Shown piece by piece: positions 52,960 to 63,808 of a stretch of 64,000 nucleotides of DNA. This DNA is from JBFGCT01 sp963825565. GTDB taxonomy: Bacteria > Actinomycetota > Acidimicrobiia > Acidimicrobiales > Ilumatobacteraceae. The DNA is taken from NCBI GenBank assembly GCA_963825565.1, contig CAWGTW010000016.1, forward strand, positions 1 to 64,000. Reading direction: 5' to 3'. How positions within the stretch are numbered: the stretch's first letter is position 1; every line of letters begins with the position of its first letter. Below the pieces are notes generated by a model that saw only the letters and a program-made list of their open reading frames with translations, was not told where the DNA came from and searched no databases. The translations under genes were made by a program, and so were the position numbers.

Positions 52960-54297
52960 ATGGAGCAGATCCTCGATGCGATTCAGTCCGGTGCGAGCGG
53001 CGAGGACATCGCCGCGCTGGCGATCCCCGACCACTACCGGGCCGCCTTCGTGCGGCGCGACGAGATCGGGATGTTCGAGGGCATCGACTCGTGGGACAAG
53101 GACCCGCGCAAGTCGTTGCACGTCGACGACGTCGCGACGCCCGCGCTCGCGCCGGACGAGGTGTACCTCGCTGTCATGGCGTCGAGCATCAACTTCAACA
53201 CCGTGTGGACCTCGATCTTCGAACCGCTGCCGACGTTCGGCTTCCTCGACCGGCTGGCCCGCGAGAGCGAGTTCGCCGCCCGTCACTCGTTGCCATACCA
53301 CGTCGTCGGGTCCGACGCGTCGGGCGTCGTGCTGCGGGTCGGCGCAGCCGTACGCAACTGGAAGCCCGGCGACCGGGTCACCGTGCACTGCAACCACGTT
53401 GACGATCAGGACCCGAGCGCGCACGACGACTCGATGCTCGCCGCGAACCAGCGGATCTGGGGGTTCGAGACCAACTTCGGCGGGCTGGCCGACCTCTCGA
53501 TCGTCAAGGCCAATCAGCTGATGCCCAAGCCCACCCACCTGTCGTGGGAGGAGGCGTCGGTCAACGCACTCTGCAACTCGACCTCGTACCGGATGCTGGT
53601 CGGCGCCAACGGGGCGCGGATGAAGCAGGGCGACAGCGTGCTGATCTGGGGCGCCACCGGCGGCATCGGGGGCTACGCCGTGCAGTACGTGCTCAACGGC
53701 GGTGGTACACCGATCGGGGTCGTCTCGTCGCCCGAGCGGGCCGAACTGCTGCACGCGATGGGGTGCGAAGCGGTGATCGACCGGCGCGCCGAGGGCTACC
53801 GCTTCTGGTCCGACGAGCACACCCAGGACGAATCGGAGTGGCGTCGCTTCGGCAAGAAGATCCGCGAGTTGAACGGTGGTGAGGACGTCGACATCGTCTT
53901 CGAGCACCCCGGGCGGTCCACGATGGGGGCATCGATCTTCGCGGCGAAGCGGGGCGGCACGGTCGTGACCTGCGCCGCGACGTCGGGTTACATGGTCGAG
54001 TTCGACAACCGGCACTTCTGGATGAAGTTGAAGCGGCTGATCGCCTCCCACTTCGCCAACTACGCCGAGGCGTACGCCGCCAACCGGCTGATCGACCAGG
54101 GGCGGATCCAGCCGCTGCTGTCCCGCGTGTACGCGCTCGACCACGTCGGCGACGCGGCGCTCGCCGTCCACCACAACGAGGTCGAGGGCAAGCTGGGGGT
54201 GCTGTGCCTGGCGCCGGCGGAGGGCCTCGGCATCGACGACCCAGCCAAGCGCGAGCAGATCGGCGAGGACAAGATCACCCGCTTCCGCGCCCCCTGA
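52960..54297 (+). CDS. ccr: Crotonyl-CoA carboxylase/reductase
   Basis: A 445-residue medium-chain reductase that reductively carboxylates crotonyl-CoA to ethylmalonyl-CoA with NADPH and CO2, the key step of the ethylmalonyl-CoA pathway. Diagnostic blocks are MASSINFNTVWTSIFEPLPT, PYHVVGSDASGVVLRVGA, QRIWGFETNFGGLADLS, NALCNSTSYRMLVGANGA, the NADPH fold LIWGATGGIGGYAVQYVLNG and FEHPGRSTMGASIF. The length matches the family. The start at 52960 follows a palindromic site. Divergent thiolase supports acetyl-CoA assimilation or supply of extender units. Confidence 0.94.
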   Translation: MEQILDAIQSGASGEDIAALAIPDHYRAAFVRRDEIGMFEGIDSWDKDPRKSLHVDDVATPALAPDEVYLAVMASSINFNTVWTSIFEPLPTFGFLDRLARESEFAARHSLPYHVVGSDASGVVLRVGAAVRNWKPGDRVTVHCNHVDDQDPSAHDDSMLAANQRIWGFETNFGGLADLSIVKANQLMPKPTHLSWEEASVNALCNSTSYRMLVGANGARMKQGDSVLIWGATGGIGGYAVQYVLNGGGTPIGVVSSPERAELLHAMGCEAVIDRRAEGYRFWSDEHTQDESEWRRFGKKIRELNGGEDVDIVFEHPGRSTMGASIFAAKRGGTVVTCAATSGYMVEFDNRHFWMKLKRLIASHFANYAEAYAANRLIDQGRIQPLLSRVYALDHVGDAALAVHHNEVEGKLGVLCLAPAEGLGIDDPAKREQIGEDKITRFRAP

Positions 54298-54318
54298 CCC
54301 GAACGCTTCCCCGATCAG

Positions 54319-54386
54319 CCCCCACCCGATTGCGTGATCATCTTGCGCACGATGTGCGCGACATCATCACGCGAACCGGGTGGGGG
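54319..54386. repeat. Long imperfect palindrome between ccr and the HAD gene (possible family A relative)
   Basis: A 32-base left arm (54319-54350, including CCCACCCGATTGCGTGATC) pairs with the right arm (54354-54386, ending ATCACGCGAACCGGGTGGGG) around a three-base loop, with few mismatches and one bulge. The outer stem words GATTGCGTGA and TCACGCGAACC match the ends of the family A repeats (GATTTGCGTGA, TCACACAAACC), while the inner stem differs in sequence but still pairs. It may also act as a terminator for ccr. Confidence 0.7.
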
Positions 54387-54403
54387 GCGGGCAGACTGCG
54401 GCC

Positions 54404-55057
54404 ATGCGGAAGTTGGCGGCGGTGCTGTGGGACATGGACGGCACGCTGGTCGACACCGAGCCGTACTGGATCGAGTGCGAGCACGAGCTCGTGGCTCGCC
54501 ACGGCGGTACCTGGACCGATGCCGACGCGCACTCGCTGGTCGGGTTCGATCTGATCGACGCCGCGGTCGAGTTGCGGACCCGCGGCGGGATCGACCTCGA
54601 GCCGGAGGAGATCGTCGAGGTCCTCCTCGACGGCGTGCTCGAACGGGTGGCGGACCACCTCCCGTGGCGCCCCGGCGCCCGCGAGTTGCTCGCGGCGTGT
54701 GGCGCAGCGGGGATCCCGTGCGTCCTGGTCACGATGTCGTGGCGTCGCTTCGCCGACGCGGTCGTCCACGCCGCGCCGGCCGGCGCGTTCGCCGCATCGG
54801 TCGCCGGAGACGAGGTCAGCCGCGGCAAGCCCCACCCGGAGCCGTACTTGAAGGCGGCCGCCGCGGTCGGGGTCGACGCCCGCGACTGCGTCGCGATCGA
54901 GGACTCCCCGACCGGCGTTGCCGCAGCACTGGCGGCCGGGTGTGCCACGCTGGGAGTCCCTCATGTCGTTGCGCTCCCCCCAACCGACGGCCTCGCCGTC
55001 GTCGACACGCTGGACGGACTCGATGTCGACGACCTCGCCGCCCTCCTCGGACCCTGA
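54404..55057 (+). CDS. HAD-superfamily hydrolase (beta-phosphoglucomutase-like)
   Basis: A 217-residue HAD subfamily IA protein: motif I VLWDMDGTLVDTEPYW (nucleophile Asp), motif II LVTMSWRR, motif III with Lys in GDEVSRGKPHPEPYLKAA and motif IV IEDSPTGVAAALAAGC. The helical cap lies at residues 17-80. Such enzymes dephosphorylate small sugar phosphates or related metabolites. The start at 54404 is the ATG directly before the first strand. It overlaps the next gene by 35 bp. Confidence 0.88.
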   Translation: MRKLAAVLWDMDGTLVDTEPYWIECEHELVARHGGTWTDADAHSLVGFDLIDAAVELRTRGGIDLEPEEIVEVLLDGVLERVADHLPWRPGARELLAACGAAGIPCVLVTMSWRRFADAVVHAAPAGAFAASVAGDEVSRGKPHPEPYLKAAAAVGVDARDCVAIEDSPTGVAAALAAGCATLGVPHVVALPPTDGLAVVDTLDGLDVDDLAALLGP

Positions 55058-56240
55058 GACCTCCGCCGCCGGGATCCGCCGGCCTTCGCGCCGCCTGGTC
55101 CTGCTCGGGCTCGGGTCGCTCTTGGCGATCATCGTCGGGTTCTCGATCGCTGCCTCCGATTCGCCTCCGCCGCCCCGACCGGACATCCCGCTCGACGCGT
55201 GGGCGCCCTACTGGACACTCGACGACTCACTGCCCGAGTTCCGGAGTCGGGTCGGCTCGATGCGCGAGGTGTCGCCGTTCTGGTTCAACGCGACCGGCGT
55301 CGACCAGATCACGGTCGACCCGAACGCCCGGCCGGACCAGATCGAGCAGTTCATGTCGATCGCCCGGCTGAGGGGGGCCACGATCGTGCCGTCGATCATC
55401 GACGCGCTTCCCGCCGGAGAGATGGCGGCGATCCTGGCCGATCCGGTGACGCGCGCCCGGCACGTCGCTGCCCTGGTCGCATTCGCCGAGGACGGTGGCT
55501 ACGACGGGCTCGACCTCGACTACGAGCAGTTCGCGTTCGCCGACGGGCGGGCCTCGTGGGCGTCGACGCGACCGAACTGGGTGGCGTTCATCGAGGAGCT
55601 GTCCGCCGCGCTACACGCCCGCGGTCGCACGCTCACGGTCAGCATCCCGCCCGTGTTCGACGCCGAGCGCAACGGCGACAGCGGGTTCTGGGTGTACGAC
55701 TACGCCGCGATCGCGCCACTCGTCGACCGGATCCGGATCATGGCGTACGACTACTCGGTGAACGAGCCCGGGCCGATCGCCCCGATCGGCTGGGTCGAGT
55801 CGGCGATCGTCGGCGCGATCGATGCCACCGGGGCGCCGGAGAAGCTCGTCCTCGGGATCCCGAGCTACGGGCGGAACTGGCCGATTTCGGTGACCGGCAC
55901 CTGCCCGCCGTCGGAGGTCCAGGGCCGCACGAGCGTCAACGCCCGTTCGGTCGACTCCCTGCTCGAACGTCGCGACGCCACCCCGCAGTACGTCGAGGCG
56001 ACCGGCGAGTGGACGTTCGACTACGAGCTCGACGTCACCGACGGGACCACCAGCTGCGTCCAGACGCGCCGCGTCCACTACGTCGACGGGGACGGTGTCC
56101 GCTTGCGGATGGACCTCGCCCGGGAGTACCGACTCGACGGGGTCTCGCTCTGGGCGCTCGGCTTCGACGACGACCTGGTCTGGGAGGAGATCCTGCCGAC
56201 GGTCGCCGACGACGAGCCGCCTCCCGCCACGACCGGGTGA
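55023..56240 (+). CDS. GH18-family glycosidase-like membrane-anchored protein
   Basis: A 405-residue protein with an N-terminal membrane anchor or signal (LVLLGLGSLLAIIVGFSIAA, about residues 23-43) and a GH18-type TIM barrel similar to spore-germination YaaH-like hydrolases: WAPYWTLDDSLPEF, PFWFNATGVDQITVDP, the catalytic motif DGLDLDYEQFAF, RIRIMAYDYSVNEPGP and LVLGIPSYGRNW. DGxDxDxE is intact, so activity on a GlcNAc polymer, perhaps peptidoglycan or the cell's own exopolysaccharide, is likely. The ATG at 55023 lies inside the HAD gene, indicating translational coupling. Confidence 0.83.
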   Translation: MSTTSPPSSDPETSAAGIRRPSRRLVLLGLGSLLAIIVGFSIAASDSPPPPRPDIPLDAWAPYWTLDDSLPEFRSRVGSMREVSPFWFNATGVDQITVDPNARPDQIEQFMSIARLRGATIVPSIIDALPAGEMAAILADPVTRARHVAALVAFAEDGGYDGLDLDYEQFAFADGRASWASTRPNWVAFIEELSAALHARGRTLTVSIPPVFDAERNGDSGFWVYDYAAIAPLVDRIRIMAYDYSVNEPGPIAPIGWVESAIVGAIDATGAPEKLVLGIPSYGRNWPISVTGTCPPSEVQGRTSVNARSVDSLLERRDATPQYVEATGEWTFDYELDVTDGTTSCVQTRRVHYVDGDGVRLRMDLAREYRLDGVSLWALGFDDDLVWEEILPTVADDEPPPATTG

Positions 56241-56285
56241 GCATCGCACGGCCCGCCGGCGCCGTCAGGGTCGGTGGCGTCGCCG

Positions 56286-57365
56286 TCAGCTGTACTGGTC
56301 GAGGATCGTCGACTCGGTGACGCGGGCGAGGGTTTCGCGGATCAGCCGGGCGGTCGCCTCGTCGACGCCTTCGACGGCGAGCAGATCGTCGAACGTGGCC
56401 CGCTGCAGCTTGGGAAGCCCGCCGAAGTGGTCGGCGATCGTCGCCGCCGTGGAGGCCGGCAGCCGGCTGACCCGGTGCAGGAGCCGGAGCCCCTTCGGCG
56501 CCGCCTCCTGGCTGAGGTCGTCGGTGTCGGCGGCCGGGTTCAGCATGGTCACGGTCTGGCGCAGGTCGTGGACGTCGTCGTCGGAGAGCCGCGACATCGC
56601 ATCGAGCGTTTCCTGCACGGTTCGCCCGGGCGGCAGGTAGTCCTCCACGACCAGATCGAGCTCGTTGTCGATCTCGCCGTACAGCTCGTCGATCTGTAGC
56701 CGGAGCAGGCGGGCATCGACGCCGAGCTCGATGATCATGGTCTCGATCTCGTCGGCGATGCGATGCACCATCTCACCCCGCTGGACCACGGTGACGACGT
56801 CGCGCATGGTGACGACGTCCTCGATCTCGACCGCGGTCAGGTTGGCGATCGAATCGTCCAGCTTGGCCTTGTACCGCTCGAGCGTCTGGAGTGCCTGGTT
56901 GGCCCGCTCGAGCAGGTGCCCGACCTCTTGGAGTTGGCGCTTGCCCCCGCCGGAGTAGACGTTGATGACGCCCATCTCCTCGCTCGCCGAGACGACCGCC
57001 ACGCTCAACGACCGGGCCACGCGCTCGGCGGTCCGGTGCCGTGTGCCGGTCTCGCTGGTCGGCACGGTCGGGTCGGGGACGAGGTGGACGTTGGCGCGGG
57101 CGATCCGTCCGCCGTCGCTCGAGATGATGATCGCGCCGTCCATCTTCGCCAGTTCCGAGAGGCGCTGGGGGCTGTACGGCGCGTCGACGAGGAAGCCGCC
57201 GGAGCAGATCGACAGCACGTCGGCCTCATCGCTCAGCACGAGCAGCGCGCCCGCCTTGGCCCGCACGACCCGGTCGATCCCGTCGCGCAGCGGCGTTCCC
57301 GGTGCCAGACGAGCGAGCGCGCTGCGCATTTGCTCGTTGGCGCCGCTGTGCCGGGGCTGTTGCAT
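56286..57365 (-). CDS. disA: DNA-integrity scanning diadenylate cyclase DisA
   Basis: A 359-residue DisA with three parts: the DAC domain (residues 10-145) with AKMDGAIIISSDGG and GTRHRTAERVARSL, the conserved DGA and RHR motifs that join two ATP into c-di-AMP; a helical spine; and the C-terminal helix-hairpin-helix DNA-binding domain (GLRLLHRVSRLPASTAATIA, LLAVEGVDEATARLIRETLA). Residues for catalysis appear intact. It lies directly downstream of radA, the arrangement seen in many Gram-positive bacteria where RadA restrains DisA. Confidence 0.95.
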   Translation of the reverse strand: MQQPRHSGANEQMRSALARLAPGTPLRDGIDRVVRAKAGALLVLSDEADVLSICSGGFLVDAPYSPQRLSELAKMDGAIIISSDGGRIARANVHLVPDPTVPTSETGTRHRTAERVARSLSVAVVSASEEMGVINVYSGGGKRQLQEVGHLLERANQALQTLERYKAKLDDSIANLTAVEIEDVVTMRDVVTVVQRGEMVHRIADEIETMIIELGVDARLLRLQIDELYGEIDNELDLVVEDYLPPGRTVQETLDAMSRLSDDDVHDLRQTVTMLNPAADTDDLSQEAAPKGLRLLHRVSRLPASTAATIADHFGGLPKLQRATFDDLLAVEGVDEATARLIRETLARVTESTILDQYS

Positions 57366-57533
57366 GTGCTGATCCTAGTGCGGTGTCGGTGAACGTTCGG
57401 GCTGTCGACGCCGAGCCGGGCGGGCGGAACATCGCACCCGTGTGGCGACGCACCGGCCCCTGTTCGCCGTGCGGGAAGATCCGGTTCGGGTTCCGGGACG
57501 GCCGGCGACGAGCCGGGGACGCCCGCCGTGGTG

Positions 57534-58937
57534 CTACACCGCGCGCAACGCCGACCCGCTCCGGTCGTCGGCCAGACCGAGCCGGGCGACGGCCTCGGCG
57601 AGCGACGCCGCCCGGACGATCGCGATGCCGTCGAACCCAGGGGAGTTGGTGGGGACGACCGCACGCGCGAACCCGAGTCGGGCGGCCTCGCGGAGGCGCC
57701 GCGCGGCCTGGCCGACCTGACGCAACTCGCCACCGAGCCCGACCTCGCCGAACACGACGACGTCGGCGGGCAGCGGCGTGTGGTGGGCTGCGCTGACGAC
57801 CGCCAGGCACACGCCGAGGTCGAGCCCCGGTTCGCTGAGCTTCACGCCGCCGGCGGTCGAGGCATAGACGTCGAGTTCGCCCAGTCGGAGCCCTGCCCGC
57901 CGGCCGAGGACCGCCATCAGCATCGACAGCCGCCCGCCGTCGAGGCCCTGCGCGCTCCGGCGGGGCGGCACGCCCGGCGTCGTCGCGCTGGTCAGTGCCT
58001 GCACCTCGACCACGATCGGGCGTTGCCCTTCCATCGTCGGCACGACCGCCGACCCGGCGACGCCGGTGCGCCGGTCGGCGAGGAACAGCGTCGACGGGTC
58101 GGACACGCCGAGGAGGCCGCGTTCGGCCATCTCGAACAGGCCGAGCTCGTTGGTCGGCCCGAAGCGATGTTTCGAAGCGCGCAGCAGCCGGAGCGCGTGA
58201 TGGCGTTCGCCCTCGAACTGCAAGACGGTGTCGACGACGTGTTCGAGCACCCGCGGTCCGGCGAGGGTGCCGTCCTTGGTGACGTGGCCGACGAGGACGA
58301 TCGACGTGTTGCGCTCCTTGGCGACGTTGACCAGTCGCTGCGCGCACCCCCGCACCTGGGCGACGCTGCCGGGCAGGGAGCCGATCGCCGGGTCGAACAC
58401 CGTCTGGATCGAGTCGATCACGACCAGGTCGGGCGCGATCTCGGCGATCGAGTCGAGGAGGTGGGGGAGCGACGTCTCGGCGTGCAGCCACAGCCGGTCG
58501 CCGATGGCATCGAGTCGTTCGGCCCGGAGCCGCACCTGCTGGGCGCTCTCCTCGGCACTGACGTAGAGCGTCGGGCCGGTCCACGCCGCGAGCAACTGCA
58601 ACAGCAGCGTGCTCTTGCCGATCCCCGGCTCGCCGCCGAGCAGCGTCACCGAACCGGGGACGAGGCCGCCGCCGAGCACCCGGTCGAGCTCGGGGATCGT
58701 CGTCGGGAACGGCCGGCCGACCTCGGTGCCGACGCCGCCGATCAACGCCGGCCCCGGTCGGGCAGTCGGGGGGAGCGGGGTGTCGGCGGCGCCGTTCGTC
58801 GCCTCGGGTTCGAGCGTGTTCCACTCGCTGCAGGCCGCGCACCGACCGGCCCACCTCGGCTGGGTGGCGCCGCACGAGGTGCAGACGTGGACGGCGCGGT
58901 TCGTGGTGCGGGCTCGCCCCGATGACGTCGATGGCAT
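57534..58937 (-). CDS. radA: DNA repair protein RadA
   Basis: A 467-residue RadA helicase: a four-Cys zinc finger (CTSCGATQPRWAGRCAACSEW), a RecA-like ATPase with Walker A LGGEPGIGKSTLLLQLL and Walker B DLVVIDSIQTV, the RadA-specific motif as KHRFGPTNELGLFEM (KNRFG in most members, so Asn is replaced by His) and a Lon-protease-like C-terminal domain (LDVYASTAGGVKLSEPGLDL). It drives branch migration in recombination. The start at 58937 is the ATG 12 codons before the zinc finger. disA follows 168 bp downstream. Confidence 0.94.
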   Translation of the reverse strand: MPSTSSGRARTTNRAVHVCTSCGATQPRWAGRCAACSEWNTLEPEATNGAADTPLPPTARPGPALIGGVGTEVGRPFPTTIPELDRVLGGGLVPGSVTLLGGEPGIGKSTLLLQLLAAWTGPTLYVSAEESAQQVRLRAERLDAIGDRLWLHAETSLPHLLDSIAEIAPDLVVIDSIQTVFDPAIGSLPGSVAQVRGCAQRLVNVAKERNTSIVLVGHVTKDGTLAGPRVLEHVVDTVLQFEGERHHALRLLRASKHRFGPTNELGLFEMAERGLLGVSDPSTLFLADRRTGVAGSAVVPTMEGQRPIVVEVQALTSATTPGVPPRRSAQGLDGGRLSMLMAVLGRRAGLRLGELDVYASTAGGVKLSEPGLDLGVCLAVVSAAHHTPLPADVVVFGEVGLGGELRQVGQAARRLREAARLGFARAVVPTNSPGFDGIAIVRAASLAEAVARLGLADDRSGSALRAV

Positions 58938-59002
58938 GGGTCCAGCCTGCACGGAGGGTGTGACATCGACGATGCGGAGGGCGGCGACCGCTCGGCGCGG
59001 CG

Positions 59003-59722
59003 TCAGGGGTCGAACGTGATGACCTTGCCGCGGTCGATCGAGACCCAGTCGCGCGCCTCGAGGTAGGGGCGCAGCCGGTCGGCGATCACCAGGCCGTGGG
59101 CCTCGTTCTTCGGGCGTTGCAGCTCGAACAGGTAGGGGAACTCGAGCCAGGCGGTGGTCGCCGCCCAGAGCCGGAGCGCCGCCTCGCCCGTCGGTGGGTC
59201 GAGCACGACCGGGCCGAACAGGCATTCCGGCCGGCCGTCGGCGCCGGGGAACTCGGGGAAGAACATCGTCGGCACTCCGTAGCCGCCGGCGGCGACGACC
59301 CGATCGTGATCTACGCGCACCTCGTCGCCGGTCGACGGGTCGAGGATCGCCTCGTCGACCACCGCCGGGTCGATGCCGATCTCGCCGAGCAGATGGCGGG
59401 CGACGTCGGGCTCGTGGGGCTTGAACCCCTCCTCGTGCAGCGCCCGTCCGGCCCGTTCGTACCAGCGATCGAGGTCGTCCATGCTCGACCGGCGCAGGAG
59501 CGCGCCGATCCGCATCATCGACCAGCCGTACGACCACTCCCGCTCCCAGGGGTGCTTCTTGCCCTCCTGGCGGTTGATCTCCTCCAGGCTGAAGAAGCGC
59601 CAGTCGACCGTGACGCCGTTTTGGTGGCGCACCTCGCGGATCCACTTCGCCGTCTGGTAGGCGAACGGGCACATCACGTCGAAGTGGAACTCGACGACGG
59701 TCGGTGTGGCGCGGGCGGGCAT
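59003..59722 (-). CDS. DsbA-family thioredoxin-fold oxidoreductase
   Basis: A 239-residue cytoplasmic protein of the DsbA/HCCA-isomerase type: the N-terminal strand and active-site region VVEFHFDVMCPFAYQTAKWI have a single Cys (CPFA) where thiol-disulfide enzymes have CxxC, a helical insert follows, and the cis-Pro loop is GGYGVPTMFFPEF. Single-Cys members often use a low-molecular-weight thiol such as mycothiol. There is no signal peptide. It lies 65 bp upstream of radA on the same strand. Substrate unknown. Confidence 0.78.
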   Translation of the reverse strand: MPARATPTVVEFHFDVMCPFAYQTAKWIREVRHQNGVTVDWRFFSLEEINRQEGKKHPWEREWSYGWSMMRIGALLRRSSMDDLDRWYERAGRALHEEGFKPHEPDVARHLLGEIGIDPAVVDEAILDPSTGDEVRVDHDRVVAAGGYGVPTMFFPEFPGADGRPECLFGPVVLDPPTGEAALRLWAATTAWLEFPYLFELQRPKNEAHGLVIADRLRPYLEARDWVSIDRGKVITFDP

Positions 59723-59856
59723 CGGCCCACGATGCCACACCGGGATCGGCAGGTGGCGAGCGGGTCGGGAATGGCCGCGGGCACGCCGTGGGTGGGGCAG
59801 GCGACCGACCGGTGGAGCCGCGCCGCTGCTCGGGTCGGCGCTCGCGCGTGCTGCGT

Positions 59857-60684
59857 TCAGACCGGCGCGTGCGGGCGCTGCGGTTGCTCGGGTCGGGTCC
59901 CGCGATGCCGGCGGCGGTACCGGCGAGCCCGGCGCCACCGGGCGAAGAAGACGTATCCGATGAACAACGTCATGAACGACACCCAGGCGATCAGTGCAAC
60001 CAGCGCGGCGAACGAGACCGGGCGGGCCCACGCTCCACCCTCCGACGGCGCCTGACGGCTGACCGCCCGGAGCTCGGCGATCGAGCCGTCGAGCGGAACG
60101 GTCCACGTCAGCCGGCCGTCGTCGTCGACGGTTGCGTTGGTCTCCTCGTCGACGATCGTTCCGGGGAGTGACGCGGTGAACTCGACGGCCATCGAGTTCT
60201 CCGGTGTCGCACCGCTCGCCGTCAACTCGGCGTCGAACGGCACCGCGCCGACCAGGGCGATCAGGTCGTCGTCGGCGAAGTCGGCGAAGCCGCCCGGCAG
60301 CCCGAGGAGCCCGCTGAGCTGGTCGGTGATCTCGTCGCCGGGCGTACCTCGCTGCAAGGCCATCCGGTTGAACGGGGGGCCGAGGCTGCGCAGGAGGTTC
60401 GTCGCCTCGTCGGCGGACACGAAGTCGTGGGTGAACGTGACCGACAGCCCGCCCGTCGCGGTCGGTGCGGGGCCGGTGACGACCCAGCCGGCATCGCGCA
60501 CGTCGTCGAGCACCAGGTCCTCGGCCAGGGAGGGGACCCGCCGAACGAGCTCCGCATCGGCCGTCGCCACGACCGTGACCGTGCCGGTGCCGTCCGGCTC
60601 GACGGCGACATCGACCGCGACGTCGATCTGGCAGGCGCCGAGCGCGACCGCGGACGCGACGAGAGCGACGAGCCGACGAATCAC
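59857..60684 (-). CDS. LppM-like lipoprotein with C-terminal membrane helix
   Basis: A 275-residue exported protein: the GTG at 60684 gives a short signal with lipobox ALGAC, then an LppM-type domain (about residues 20-190: DVAVDVAVEPDGTGTVTVVA, LVLDDVRDAGWVVTGPAPT), a C-terminal membrane helix (VSFAALVALIAWVSFMTLFI) and a basic tail. Mycobacterial LppM is a surface lipoprotein involved in envelope lipid and phagosome interactions; function here is unknown. A longer frame begins at 60744, but the added residues precede the signal and are not expected. Confidence 0.75.
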   Translation of the reverse strand: MIRRLVALVASAVALGACQIDVAVDVAVEPDGTGTVTVVATADAELVRRVPSLAEDLVLDDVRDAGWVVTGPAPTATGGLSVTFTHDFVSADEATNLLRSLGPPFNRMALQRGTPGDEITDQLSGLLGLPGGFADFADDDLIALVGAVPFDAELTASGATPENSMAVEFTASLPGTIVDEETNATVDDDGRLTWTVPLDGSIAELRAVSRQAPSEGGAWARPVSFAALVALIAWVSFMTLFIGYVFFARWRRARRYRRRHRGTRPEQPQRPHAPV

Positions 60685-60845
60685 GGGAGCAAGTATGACC
60701 GAGCGGGACCGCCGCGCGACGGAGCCATCCCCGGGTCGGTCCACTCAGCTCTCGGCCCGGCCGTCAGGACGGCGAGCGGGTGTCTCTCAGCGGATCGGTG
60801 TGCGGCCACCGCCGCGAGCGCCAGCGAGCAAGGCCGGCGGCGGGG

Positions 60846-61004
60846 CCGACCAACCGTGTTGCGCTGCGGCTCGCGGTGAGGCCCCGTCGACCAGATACGC
60901 CCGACCAACCGTGTTGCGCTGCGCTGTGCGGCGAGGCCCGTCAACTTGAAGCGGTGAGGCTTGAAGCGGTGAGGCTTGAAGCGGTGAGGCTTGAAGCGGT
61001 GAGG
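60846..61004. repeat. Compound repeats downstream of clpC: 23-bp direct pair and 15-bp x4 tandem
   Basis: A 23-bp sequence beginning CCGACCAACCGTGTTGCGCT recurs exactly at 60846-60868 and 60901-60923. Four exact copies of CTTGAAGCGGTGAGG follow at 60945-61004. The word GCGGTGAGGCC or a close variant follows each block, so all may derive from one ancestral unit. The region lies between the clpC stop and the LppM-like start; 60685-61018 contains no other feature. Plus-strand translation gives repeated LEAVR, but no supporting gene structure. Confidence 0.88.
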
Positions 61005-61018
61005 CCCGTCGCTCGAGT

Positions 61019-63622
<2,604 letters not shown>

Positions 63623-63808
63623 GACTGCCCTTTCCACGGTCGGCGGAACTGCCGTTCACCCTACCGGCGGGCCGGTTCAACGGCCTGTCGGATGGCGTGA
63701 CAGATTGGTCGCGGTCTCTGGGAATTTTTCTCCTCGACTGTCCCATCGGCACGGTGGGCGTCGGCCTTGATGGACGATCTTGACGAAACCCTGATCTTCG
63801 AGCGGTGC

